A stretch of 20,555 nucleotides of DNA from Caryophanales bacterium UBA3210 (GTDB lineage Bacteria > Bacillota_I > Bacilli_A > RFN20 > CAG-449): positions 1 to 20,555 of the forward strand of contig DEWM01000077.1 in the NCBI GenBank assembly GCA_002363635.1. The letters are read 5' to 3'. The notes under the pieces are model-generated. The model was not told the DNA's origin and searched no databases. It was given only the letters and a program-made list of their open reading frames with translations. Positions 1-7,394 of this stretch are shown here, piece by piece. Each line of letters opens with the position of its first letter. The first letter of the stretch is position 1. The position numbers were made by a program, and so were the translations under genes.

Positions 1-1
1 A

Positions 2-733
2 AGATTAGCAAAATCTCAATATGTTAAAAATTTTGTTTTTAAAGGCGGATTCTTGCTTTCTACTACTTTAGGTATTGATTTTAGATCCACAATGGATATG
101 GATTTCTTATTAACAAAATTAGCAATGAACAAAGAAAATATTGAGAAGATTTTTAAAGAAATTGCTGAAATAGATGTCGAAGACAGTATTATTTTTGAAT
201 TTGTTGATATTAATGATATTCGACAAGAAGATGAATATGGTGGTTTTAATGTCTCCTTGCTAGGCAGGCTTGAGAATATTAAGGTGGTGGTGAGTATTGA
301 TATTGCTACTGGTGACCCAATTACTCCATCATCTGTTTCTTATAATTATAGATGTTTATTTGACAACGAAATTTTGACCTTTGCTGCCTATAATTTTGAA
401 ACTATTATTGCCGAAAAACTTCAAACAATTCTCAATAGAGGTGTGACAAACAGTAGAAGTAAGGACTTCTATGATTTATATATCATCTATAAATTAAGAT
501 GGAATGATATTAATGTTTCCACTCTTAAAGAAGCGTTTAATAATACGTGTAGATATAGAAATACTATTTTTTCTTCGGAACACGCGACTGAAATAAAGGA
601 TCAAATTGAAAATGATTTATCTATGCAGAAAAGATGGGAATCATTTTCAAAGAAGAATGAATTCGCCTCTGATATATCGTTCTCTGACATAATTTTTGTA
701 TTAAACATTATTTTAGAAACAACGCTTAAATAA
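2..733 (+). CDS. AbiEii/AbiGii-type nucleotidyltransferase toxin, 5' truncated by window edge
   Basis: The reading frame is open from base 2, so the gene starts upstream of the window. A TTG at 53 lies inside the conserved core and is not the start. The 243 visible residues show the family's N-terminal motif, KGGFLL (residues 14-19 of the visible part), followed by RSTMDMD (28-34). The two Asp of that motif are the metal-binding pair of the nucleotidyltransferase fold. Further on are EKLQT and RSKDFYDLY, the usual third and fourth motifs. Known members (AbiEii of the AbiE system) transfer nucleotides to tRNA and cause abortive infection. They usually lie downstream of an AbiEi antitoxin, which would be outside this window. 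The C-terminus looks complete. Family assignment is confident; the exact substrate is not known. Confidence 0.85.
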   Translation, partial: RLAKSQYVKNFVFKGGFLLSTTLGIDFRSTMDMDFLLTKLAMNKENIEKIFKEIAEIDVEDSIIFEFVDINDIRQEDEYGGFNVSLLGRLENIKVVVSIDIATGDPITPSSVSYNYRCLFDNEILTFAAYNFETIIAEKLQTILNRGVTNSRSKDFYDLYIIYKLRWNDINVSTLKEAFNNTCRYRNTIFSSEHATEIKDQIENDLSMQKRWESFSKKNEFASDISFSDIIFVLNIILETTLK

Positions 734-1060
734 GACATTTCTTATAACCATCTTTATAAAATCGTATACGTCAAAATTTAACACTCTTACAAAAAGTAAG
801 AAAAATGATATCCTCTTAGGTGAAAACTTAGGACTATTTATGGGAAAGTATTATACAGATTATGAGAGATATGAGCATTGTAGAAAATACAGATTATCTA
901 GTATTATAGTAATTTGAAACTATAACATTAGATTATCTTTTTCTTTTTTATCATACGTGTAAAATATTGACGTATACTCCAAATGTATTTAATACAATAT
1001 TTACAAAACTTTAGTAAAATCATTTTTTTGAAAGTGTATGTAGCAAAAGTTAACAAACCG
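734..1060. other. gene-poor stretch between the AbiEii gene and tRNA-Ser
   Basis: No convincing gene or strong promoter is seen here. A 60-codon open frame overlaps the end of the toxin gene and stops at 917. It has an ATG at 840 but no convincing ribosome-binding site. The stretch is bounded by an inverted repeat (764-774 and 967-977) listed separately. Confidence 0.5.
764..977. repeat. possible 214-bp element with terminal inverted repeats
   Basis: GTATACGTCAA at 764-774 is exactly repeated, inverted, as TTGACGTATAC at 967-977. Counting inward, about 15 of 17 positions match. This layout resembles a small non-autonomous transposable element (MITE) or the remains of one. No clear target-site duplication is visible and no transposase lies inside. 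A chance match in AT-rich DNA is possible. Confidence 0.3.
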
Positions 1061-1093
1061 AAAAATTAAAAAAGGTATCAATTACGATACCTT
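1061..1093 (-). terminator. rho-independent terminator of tRNA-Ser
   Basis: Read on the minus strand, AAGGTATC (1086-1093) pairs with GATACCTT (1072-1079) around a six-base loop. A T-rich run follows. It begins 14 bases after the tRNA 3' end. Confidence 0.85.
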
Positions 1094-1106
1094 ATCATTT
1101 TTAAAG

Positions 1107-1197
1107 TGGCGGAGGAAGAGGGATTTGAACCCTCGCACGGTGTTACCCGTCTATGAGCTTTCCAAGCCCACCCCTTCAGCCTCTTGGGTATTCCTCC
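1107..1197 (-). tRNA. tRNA-Ser (anticodon GGA)
   Basis: The minus strand folds into a class II tRNA. The acceptor is GGAGGAA/TTCCTCC, the anticodon loop is TTGGAAA, and the variable arm is long with an ACGG/CCGT stem. The T-arm carries GGTTCAAATCC. The CCA end is encoded at 1107-1109. The long variable arm and GGA anticodon identify serine (UCC/UCU codons). Confidence 0.96.
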
Positions 1198-1209
1198 AGT
1201 GCGTGTATT

Positions 1210-1238
1210 ATTTTATCTTAAATTTACCCATTTGTCAT
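1210..1238 (-). promoter_or_regulatory. predicted promoter of tRNA-Ser
   Basis: On the minus strand, ATGACA (1233-1238) and TAAAAT (1210-1215) are separated by 17 bases. Each hexamer matches the sigma-A consensus at five of six positions. Predicted transcription starts about six bases before the mature tRNA 5' end. Confidence 0.55.
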
Positions 1239-1266
1239 TAAAAATAAATAAAATATTTATTTGTTA

Positions 1267-1275
1267 TGATATAAT
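1267..1275 (+). promoter_or_regulatory. extended -10 promoter of the pseudouridine synthase operon
   Basis: TG-A-TATAAT is a perfect extended -10 element. No good -35 sits 16-18 bases upstream, as expected for this promoter class. The predicted start leaves a leader of only about 11 bases before the ATG at 1293. It is divergent from the tRNA-Ser promoter. Confidence 0.55.
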
Positions 1276-1292
1276 GCAAGCGGTGAAACAAT

Positions 1293-2261
1293 ATGAAGCA
1301 GATTACAGTAACAAAAAAAGATGAAGGACAGACTATATATAAATTCGTTAAGAAGTATCTTAATGAAGCTCCTTTATCATTCATTGAAAAGGTCTTTAGA
1401 AAGAAAGATGTTAAGATTGATGGAAAAAGAGCTTCTAAAACTGATGTAGTAAAAGAAGGTAATGTTGTTCAAATCTATGTTACTGATCAGCAATTACAAG
1501 ACTTTGTTAAAGCAAAAGATGATGTCTTGTTAAATGTTAAGCTTGATATTGTTTATGAAGATGAAAACATTTTAATTATTAATAAGCCATCTAATTTACT
1601 TGTTCATGGTGATGAAAATGAGAAAAAATATACTTTAGCAAACCAGGTTCTTGGATATCTTGCTTCTAAAGGGGAATATGATCCTAGCGATAAGACATTT
1701 ATCCCAGGCCCTGCTCATAGACTTGATAGAAATACATCTGGTTTAATTATCTTTGGTAAAAATGTTAAATCATTACAGGCTTTAGAAGATTTATTTAAAG
1801 ATCATGAAAATATTAATAAATATTATTTAGCACTTGTTGCAGGTACTCCTAGTAAAGAAGGAACAATTAATAAACCTTTATTAAAAGATGAAAAGAAAAA
1901 GTTAGTTCGAGTTGATACTCTTGAACATGGCGCGAAGACTGCTATTACTAAATATAAATTAGTAGAGAGATTTTCTTACTGCTCAATGGTTGAGGTTGAA
2001 TTATTAACTGGAAGAACTCATCAAATTAGAGTTCATATGGCAAGTATTGATCATCCTTTACTTGGAGATGCAAAATATGGTAATTTTAGCTTAAACAAGA
2101 AATTTGAAAATGAGTTTAAATATGCTCATCAATTTTTAGTTGCGTATAGATTACATTTTGGAGAATTAACAGGTATCTTATCTTATTTATCAGGTAAGAC
2201 ATTTACTTGTTCTTTACCAAAAGTTGAGAAAAAGATTGTTGAAACATTAAGAGGAAAATAA
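1293..2261 (+). CDS. RluA-family (RluC/RluD-like) pseudouridine synthase
   Basis: This enzyme converts specific uridines in RNA, most likely 23S rRNA, to pseudouridine. Residues about 15-62 form an S4-like RNA-binding domain. The catalytic domain follows, with the family signature HRLDRNTSG at 142-150, in which Asp145 is the expected nucleophile. The later GRTHQIRVHMA block is the conserved RluA motif III. Length (322 aa) is normal. The ATG at 1293 lies just after GGTGA. Its stop codon overlaps the ATG of the next gene (TAATG), so it heads a translationally coupled five-gene operon that ends with the phosphoglucomutase. Which uridines it modifies cannot be read from the sequence. Confidence 0.93.
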   Translation: MKQITVTKKDEGQTIYKFVKKYLNEAPLSFIEKVFRKKDVKIDGKRASKTDVVKEGNVVQIYVTDQQLQDFVKAKDDVLLNVKLDIVYEDENILIINKPSNLLVHGDENEKKYTLANQVLGYLASKGEYDPSDKTFIPGPAHRLDRNTSGLIIFGKNVKSLQALEDLFKDHENINKYYLALVAGTPSKEGTINKPLLKDEKKKLVRVDTLEHGAKTAITKYKLVERFSYCSMVEVELLTGRTHQIRVHMASIDHPLLGDAKYGNFSLNKKFENEFKYAHQFLVAYRLHFGELTGILSYLSGKTFTCSLPKVEKKIVETLRGK

Positions 2262-2758
2262 TGCTTAATTTATCTAATATTTTAATCATCTTTCTATTTA
2301 TATTTTTAGTTCTTAATTTTGCAGTTAATTATAGAACTACTTTAAGAACGTCTATAACTTATACTGCTTCTACTGGATTATTTGTTCCTACTATGTATTT
2401 ATGTAAAGATCAAATTAATAGTTGGCTAGCGGATAAGACATTTATGCCTTTAGAAAGTTATGAATTAAGTAGACAAGATCAGTTTTATTTTATTAGAGGT
2501 ATATTTTTAATTAGCGTAATGGTTAGTTTATTATTAATCATATATTTTATTAGTGGTTTCTTTGTTAAGAAACGTTCTCCATTTGTCAAACATCAAGAAC
2601 ATCACGTTGTGAACGTCTTTTTGAAAATGTATAATTTTCTTATAATAGGTATATGGCTAGTCCCACTTTTAGTGGAACTAAATTACTTAATGAAACTAGA
2701 TTTAGGATATCTTGATGGTATTTTTAATATTGTTTTAAAGATTGGGGGTGGCAAGTAA
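2261..2758 (+). CDS. unrecognised integral membrane protein (165 aa)
   Basis: I do not recognise the family. Three hydrophobic segments at about residues 4-22, 78-100 and 122-142 predict a small membrane protein. A polar loop lies between the first two and a basic KKRSPFVKHQEHH stretch lies between the second and third. The spacing of the helices resembles CvpA-like proteins, but I see no signature that would justify that name. The ATG overlaps the previous stop as TAATG, and its own stop overlaps the next ATG the same way. It is therefore probably made in fixed proportion with its neighbours and may act with the next, also membrane-bound, protein. Confidence 0.75.
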   Translation: MLNLSNILIIFLFIFLVLNFAVNYRTTLRTSITYTASTGLFVPTMYLCKDQINSWLADKTFMPLESYELSRQDQFYFIRGIFLISVMVSLLLIIYFISGFFVKKRSPFVKHQEHHVVNVFLKMYNFLIIGIWLVPLLVELNYLMKLDLGYLDGIFNIVLKIGGGK

Positions 2759-3825
2759 TGAGAAACATTGATAAAGGTTATTTACTTGATGAAATCGTTA
2801 CTGGCAACACTAGTCAAAGTGCTCTTAATAATTTAATTCAATGGATTGAAGCGAGTGATGCTTATGATGAATTAGTTAGAAATATTGAAGATGTAAAAGC
2901 TTCTACTTCTTTATATGCACTTATTTTGTATGAAAAATATTATGAGCTAGCTATTGAAGAGATTTCTAGCATTGAAGAAGCATTAGTAGCATACGCGAAA
3001 ATTTTATATCTTGCTCAAGTTAGTAGAAAAGAATGTTTTATTAATCCTTTAATTGCGGAAAAATCAATTGATTATTCTTTTAAGATGAAAGATATTGCAA
3101 TCTTTTATGATAGTCATTTAATTACTTTAGAAGATTTCCAAAAGAGTAGTGATTACACATTAAAACAAAAAGGTGAGGCTATTAAAGAACAAATTAGAAG
3201 TTGGGAAGATGATTTAACTTCAAAATTATATTCTGTAATTGATGAAATTAAAGAATATCCTAGAAATATGCATAATTTAAAAATCTTAAATGTTAGAAGA
3301 AGTATTGAGTTAATTCTTCTAGTAATTTTTGATACTTTAGTTATCTTGGCGCTTTTTAGCCCTTTCCAAAAAGTTTATGAAATTATTCATAATCAATATG
3401 AATTAAGTTTTATTTTCTATTTAACTGCGATTGCTTTTACTTTTATTGGTATATGGAATGCATTTTTCATTATTGAATTTACTATTAAATTTAAACAGTA
3501 CCATAAATATAATTATGCAAAGAATAGAGTTCTTGGTAATAAAGAAGTAGTTGCAAGCGAGATAACTAAGGCTTCAGAGAAATTAAAATCTTATTTAGAG
3601 ACTTGTTTATTAAAGAATAGACCATTAAATGCTTCTGTTCTTGATTTTGCTTTCGACCAAAATGTTATTGGTTATATTCAGTTTTTATACTATGTTAATT
3701 TTAGAGGTAAGCATCCACGTAAGAACAAGATATTCTTAATGTCAAAAATATTTATGGCGTTAAGCTTAGTTTTTGGCATTACAAGTTTTGTTTTTATCAT
3801 TCTTCATTTGGTAGGTAGATTATGA
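2758..3825 (+). CDS. unrecognised membrane protein with large cytoplasmic-type N-terminal domain (355 aa)
   Basis: I do not recognise the family. Residues 1 to about 175 are soluble, helical and rich in Glu, Lys and Ser. Hydrophobic segments follow at roughly 182-203, 217-241 and 328-352. A charged region between the last two contains KASEKLKSYLETCLL. The architecture is a soluble helical domain fused to a three-helix membrane part. The start overlaps the previous stop (TAATG) and the end overlaps the next start (ATGA). It lies in the middle of the operon with two other unknown genes, so the three probably work in one process. No catalytic motif is visible. Confidence 0.75.
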   Translation: MRNIDKGYLLDEIVTGNTSQSALNNLIQWIEASDAYDELVRNIEDVKASTSLYALILYEKYYELAIEEISSIEEALVAYAKILYLAQVSRKECFINPLIAEKSIDYSFKMKDIAIFYDSHLITLEDFQKSSDYTLKQKGEAIKEQIRSWEDDLTSKLYSVIDEIKEYPRNMHNLKILNVRRSIELILLVIFDTLVILALFSPFQKVYEIIHNQYELSFIFYLTAIAFTFIGIWNAFFIIEFTIKFKQYHKYNYAKNRVLGNKEVVASEITKASEKLKSYLETCLLKNRPLNASVLDFAFDQNVIGYIQFLYYVNFRGKHPRKNKIFLMSKIFMALSLVFGITSFVFIILHLVGRL

Positions 3826-4529
3826 GTCAGTACGTAATAGAACTTGAAGGAAAACTTTTCTCCTCATGGAAAGAATTTGGAGAAAACATATATTTACATG
3901 AAGATGCTGCAGAGAAACTTCTCACATCTCCAAAATTTTTACGTATTCTAAAAGATAGTGAGCCAGAGATGTTTAAAAAACTTGTAAAACTCAATCATGA
4001 ATCAAGAGAGTTTCAAGAATTTATGTTCTTAGCACAATATATTTTTAATCCGTTTATGAACATTAGACATCATGGTTATTCTTTTAATAATTTAAAAGAA
4101 ATCGGTGATAAGATTTTAGAATTTGGCCCTGAAATTGATGTCTATCTTAAGGATTTTTTAAAGTACAAATTGTTAACTAAATATATGGAAATGATGGGAT
4201 GGGATTTACAAAAGCCTATCATTTATAAAAAAATTAAAGAACTTGAACATCTATTTTCAATAAATGAAAATAAATCGTATTTTTTGCTTGGTTTCGTACT
4301 ATCTCAGTGTGATATAATTCGTTATTGGAAAAGAGACTATGTAAACATAGAGGAGTTCTTTATTTCAATGCGAGAACCTTTCAATATCGTCTCTTATTCA
4401 TCTTTAATAGATAAAAGTCAATACGTACTTTCCTGGCTAACTGTCAAAGGACAGCTAGATCAAGTTAAGAAGTACGAAGACATTGTTAATCTAGTAGAAA
4501 AAATGGAGAAATCTTATGATAAACGTTAA
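3822..4529 (+). CDS. unrecognised soluble protein (235 aa)
   Basis: I do not recognise the family. The protein has no signal peptide or membrane helix. It looks mostly alpha-helical, with many aromatic and charged residues. No nucleotide-binding, metal-binding or DNA-binding motif stands out. It begins by ATGA overlap with the upstream membrane-protein gene and overlaps the start of the phosphoglucomutase gene by 14 bases. This tight packing argues for a real coding sequence and for coupled translation. A cytoplasmic partner of the two membrane proteins before it is a reasonable guess, no more. Confidence 0.72.
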   Translation: MSQYVIELEGKLFSSWKEFGENIYLHEDAAEKLLTSPKFLRILKDSEPEMFKKLVKLNHESREFQEFMFLAQYIFNPFMNIRHHGYSFNNLKEIGDKILEFGPEIDVYLKDFLKYKLLTKYMEMMGWDLQKPIIYKKIKELEHLFSINENKSYFLLGFVLSQCDIIRYWKRDYVNIEEFFISMREPFNIVSYSSLIDKSQYVLSWLTVKGQLDQVKKYEDIVNLVEKMEKSYDKR

Positions 4530-6222
4530 CGAAGAATACCAAAAGTGGTTAAGCGAACCTTCTTTACCAAGTTATTTAAAAGAACAGCTTGAAAATATGT
4601 CTCAAGAAGAAATCTATGATGCTTTCTATGCAGACTTAGAATTTGGTACAGCAGGTATTAGAGGAGTTCTTGGCCCTGGCACAAATAGATTAAATGTTTA
4701 TATTGTTAGAAAAGCTACAGTTGGCTTTGCAAAATACTTAATTGAGAAATTCCCTTCATCTCTTGATAGAGGTGTTGTCATTTCTCACGATAATAGACAT
4801 TTCAGTAGAGACTTCACATTAGAAGCTGCAAAAGTTCTTAATTCATATGGAATTAAAGCTTTCATCTTTGATTCTTTAAGACCTACTCCAGAACTTTCAT
4901 ATGCAGTTAGATATAAAAATGCTTTAGCAGGTATTATGATTACTGCTTCTCATAACCCTCCAGAATATAATGGTTATAAGGTTTATGATGAAAATGGTTG
5001 TCAGTTAGTTCCTCAAAAGATTGCTAGACTAGTTGAAATCATTTCTTCACTTGGAGACGCAATTGATGTTAAGTACGGTGGGGAATCTTCAATTACTGAA
5101 ACATTAAATTCAGATGTTGATGAAGCTTATGTTAAAGATGTATTATCAATTCAATTAAACCCTGAATTATCTAAGAAAGATTTTAAGATTGTCTTCTCAC
5201 CTCAACATGGTTGTTCATTAGAAAGAGCAAAAGATGTCTTTAATGCTTTAGGATATGATGTCACATATGTAGAAGAACAGTGTATCCATAACCCAGATTT
5301 CAATGCAACTAAGTCACCTAACCCAGAACTTCCAGAAGCTTTTGAATTATCAATTGAATACGCTAAAAGAGTTAATGCTGATTTAATTATTAATACTGAC
5401 CCTGATGCAGATAGACTTGGGGTAGCTTTTAAAGATAAGAATGGTGAATATGTATTACATACTGGTAACCAAACAGGTGCATTACTTATTAACTACGTTT
5501 TAGGTGAAAGAGCAAAGAGAGGTTTATTAAAACCTAACTCAACAATCTTCGATACTATCGTTACTTCATCTTTCGGTGAAGAAATCGCTGCAAAATATGG
5601 TGTTAAAACAGAACACTTATTAACAGGTTTCAAATTCATCGGTGATAAGATTCATGAATATGAAATTTCTGAAGAAAAGACATATGAATTTGGTTATGAA
5701 GAATCATATGGTTATTTAATTGGTACATTCGTTAGAGATAAAGATTCTTTACAGGCTATTGTTATGGCATGTGAAATGGCTAATTATTACTTAAAACAAG
5801 GTAAGACTCTTGATGTAGTATATACTGAACTTGAAGAAGAATTATCTTTCCACCACGATAAACTTTATTCAATTTATTTTAAAGGTGAAGGCGGAAAAGG
5901 TGTCATGGCACAAATTCTTAACACATTAAGAATGAAACCTATCGAATCTATTGATGGATCTAAATTAGTTAAATATGAAGATTATCAAGTTAGAGAAAGA
6001 TATGATGCTAAAGGAAAAGTAATTGGAGAAATCAATTTACCAAAATCTAACGTCTTAAAGTTCTACTTTAAAGATGGTTCAACAATTGCTGTTAGACCTT
6101 CAGGTACTGAACCAAAATGTAAATTCTATTATGGTGCAGTTGCTGCTTCTGCAGAACAAATCAATGGCAAGACAGCAAGAATGCACGAAGAAGTTTTAAA
6201 ACTTTTAAACATTGATGCTTAA
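4516..6222 (+). CDS. pgcA: alpha-phosphoglucomutase / phosphomannomutase (phospho-sugar mutase)
   Basis: This enzyme interconverts glucose-6-phosphate and glucose-1-phosphate, and probably the mannose phosphates, feeding UDP-glucose and envelope sugar synthesis. All four active-site loops of the alpha-D-phosphohexomutase family are present. They are TASHNPPEYNGYK with phosphoserine Ser145, the metal loop DPDADR (Asp295, 297, 299), the sugar-binding loop GYEESYGY (393-400) and the phosphate-binding RPSGTEPK (527-534). The N-terminal FGTAGIRG is also typical. The length of 568 aa matches the PgcA/YhxB type of Bacilli. GGAGAA precedes the ATG, which lies inside the upstream gene. It is the last gene of the operon and is followed by a strong terminator. 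Confidence 0.95.
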   Translation: MINVNEEYQKWLSEPSLPSYLKEQLENMSQEEIYDAFYADLEFGTAGIRGVLGPGTNRLNVYIVRKATVGFAKYLIEKFPSSLDRGVVISHDNRHFSRDFTLEAAKVLNSYGIKAFIFDSLRPTPELSYAVRYKNALAGIMITASHNPPEYNGYKVYDENGCQLVPQKIARLVEIISSLGDAIDVKYGGESSITETLNSDVDEAYVKDVLSIQLNPELSKKDFKIVFSPQHGCSLERAKDVFNALGYDVTYVEEQCIHNPDFNATKSPNPELPEAFELSIEYAKRVNADLIINTDPDADRLGVAFKDKNGEYVLHTGNQTGALLINYVLGERAKRGLLKPNSTIFDTIVTSSFGEEIAAKYGVKTEHLLTGFKFIGDKIHEYEISEEKTYEFGYEESYGYLIGTFVRDKDSLQAIVMACEMANYYLKQGKTLDVVYTELEEELSFHHDKLYSIYFKGEGGKGVMAQILNTLRMKPIESIDGSKLVKYEDYQVRERYDAKGKVIGEINLPKSNVLKFYFKDGSTIAVRPSGTEPKCKFYYGAVAASAEQINGKTARMHEEVLKLLNIDA

Positions 6223-6227
6223 TATAT

Positions 6228-6254
6228 AGAGGTGAAAATTCACCTCTTTTTTTT
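6228..6254 (+). terminator. terminator of the phosphoglucomutase operon
   Basis: AGAGGTG (6228-6234) pairs with CACCTCT (6241-6247), and the stem can extend by two A-T pairs. Seven T follow. It starts five bases after the pgcA stop. Confidence 0.9.
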
Positions 6255-6261
6255 ACTTTGA

Positions 6262-6290
6262 GCAAAAGAAAACAGCGAGTATATCGCTGT
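6262..6290 (-). terminator. terminator of the CYTH-domain gene
   Basis: On the minus strand ACAGCGA (6284-6290) pairs with TCGCTGT (6272-6278), followed by a T-rich run. The stem overlaps the stop codon of the CYTH gene by one base. It stands back-to-back with the pgcA terminator. Confidence 0.8.
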
Positions 6291-6874
6291 TATTTATTTA
6301 ATGCATTTAATGCTCTTGCTTGTTTTGAGACCTTATTGAATGAGAAATCTTTAATTCCACATTGTGTTAAGATATCTGTTGCAGCACTTTGAGCGTTTTC
6401 CATTGATGAAGATTCAATTTCAAGTTCGTAATCTGTAATGCCGCTATAAGTTGATTTATCTAAATCTAATTTATAACCATTATAATCAACTGAAATTCTT
6501 TCTGTTGTTAATGAGGTTAAGATTCTTAAATCTTCTACTTTAACACCAAGGATTGCTAAGAATTTTTTAATGCCACCTTCAGGGAAGATGTTGTTGTCTT
6601 TCATATCTTCCATAGCTTTCCAAGAGATATCTTCATTCTTTTCAAGAACACCTTCAGATAATGGAGTTTTTAATGTTAATTCAAATGTGTCTTCTTTTTC
6701 TCTGATACGTAAGACAATACCAATCTTCTTTAATAATGAATCTAATGTATCGATATAGTAGTTAGTTTGTTTGAATTTTTTATATTTCTTTAAATTTAAT
6801 CCATCGATTACCTTTAAATAATCTTCTTTTAGTAATAATACTTTTGCTTCAATTTCAATGTTTGATGATGACAT
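6290..6874 (-). CDS. CYTH-domain protein (triphosphate tunnel metalloenzyme)
   Basis: The protein belongs to the triphosphate tunnel superfamily, whose members bind or hydrolyse triphosphates such as thiamine triphosphate or inorganic triphosphate. The signature ExExK is at Glu7-Glu9-Lys11 (IEIEAK). Alternating Arg, Lys and Glu strands typical of the barrel follow: YYIDT, VLRIREKEDTFELTLK, LDLDKS, YELEIE. Length (194 aa) is as in YjbK-type proteins of Bacilli. The ATG at 6874 has a GAGG eight bases upstream. It is a single-gene unit with its own promoter and terminator. The true substrate cannot be told from sequence. Confidence 0.88.
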   Translation of the reverse strand: MSSSNIEIEAKVLLLKEDYLKVIDGLNLKKYKKFKQTNYYIDTLDSLLKKIGIVLRIREKEDTFELTLKTPLSEGVLEKNEDISWKAMEDMKDNNIFPEGGIKKFLAILGVKVEDLRILTSLTTERISVDYNGYKLDLDKSTYSGITDYELEIESSSMENAQSAATDILTQCGIKDFSFNKVSKQARALNALNK

Positions 6875-6895
6875 ATTTTTTACCTCGATAAATTT

Positions 6896-6924
6896 ATTAT
6901 AAATTTATAATAAAGATATTTCCA
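6896..6924 (-). promoter_or_regulatory. predicted promoter of the CYTH gene
   Basis: On the minus strand TGGAAA (6919-6924), a 17-base spacer and a perfect TATAAT (6896-6901) are seen. The predicted leader is about 15 bases and contains the GAGG ribosome-binding site. Confidence 0.55.
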
Positions 6925-6940
6925 TAATGACTTATTATTA

Positions 6941-6969
6941 TTGAGATAAAAATTACAATTTGTTAAAAT
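6941..6969 (+). promoter_or_regulatory. predicted promoter of the EIIB-like gene
   Basis: TTGAGA (6941-6946), a 17-base spacer and TAAAAT (6964-6969). Predicted transcription starts near 6976, beside the GGAG ribosome-binding site. It is divergent from the CYTH promoter. Confidence 0.6.
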
Positions 6970-6993
6970 CAAAATGGAGAGAAAAAAGACGTT

Positions 6994-7335
6994 ATGCCTG
7001 ATTATTTTGTTTATATTATTATTGGATGTGCTACTACACTTGCGATTGGATTATTTATATTCTTAATTGTTTTCTTTAGAAAGAAGAATGTTAAGAAAAC
7101 ATCTATTACTACTTCAGATTATGATAAGTATATAGATGCATTTGGAGGAAAAGAAAATATTATTTCTGCTTCTTCACAAGGCTCTAGATTAATTTTAGTT
7201 CTTAAAGATTATGACGTTGTTGATTTAGAAGAATTAAATAAACTTGGAATTACTTCTTCAATCAAGATGTCAAACAAAATTACATTTATCATTGGCTCAC
7301 TTTCTAGCGATATTGCTAAATATATAAATAAATAG
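6994..7335 (+). CDS. membrane-anchored EIIB-like protein lacking the phosphorylated cysteine
   Basis: One N-terminal membrane helix (about residues 5-28) is followed by a basic stretch and a domain (about 43-112) that resembles the IIB domain of glucose-family phosphotransferase systems. The points of likeness are IDAFGGKENIISASS, then SRL, then a strand-turn-helix ending IIGSLSSDIAKYI. In active IIB domains the C-x-T-R-L motif carries the phosphocysteine. Here the aligned residues are Q-G-S-R-L (Gln62 in place of Cys), so it cannot accept phosphate in the usual way. No IIC or IIA domain is nearby. A sensing, binding or structural role is possible. The ATG follows GGAGAG. It is a single-gene unit ended by a terminator at 7351. 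Confidence 0.75.
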   Translation: MPDYFVYIIIGCATTLAIGLFIFLIVFFRKKNVKKTSITTSDYDKYIDAFGGKENIISASSQGSRLILVLKDYDVVDLEELNKLGITSSIKMSNKITFIIGSLSSDIAKYINK

Positions 7336-7350
7336 TTTATGGTTAAATAG

Positions 7351-7370
7351 GAGCCTTAGGCTCTTTTTTT
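7351..7370 (+). terminator. terminator after the EIIB-like gene
   Basis: GAGCC (7351-7355) and GGCTC (7359-7363) form a compact stem followed by seven T. It ends only 24 bases before the bioY start, so bioY needs a promoter overlapping this hairpin or depends on readthrough. Confidence 0.75.
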
Positions 7371-7394
7371 AATATGTTATTGGGGGAGATTTAT

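Noticed and set aside
840-917. A 25-codon ATG frame (MGKYYTDYERYEH...) after the AbiEii gene, itself part of a 60-codon open stretch.
   Set aside because: No convincing ribosome-binding site or promoter, and no recognisable family. The Tyr- and Lys-rich look is expected from AT-rich DNA.
6570-6758. Open frames antisense to the CYTH gene and similar ones inside bioY, gltX, acpP and the thioredoxin-like gene.
   Set aside because: They are fully covered by well-supported genes on the other strand or frame and have no ribosome-binding sites or family features.
7374-7394. Upstream ATG for bioY.
   Set aside because: The strong GGGGGAG ribosome-binding site lies downstream of it and is correctly spaced for the ATG at 7395.
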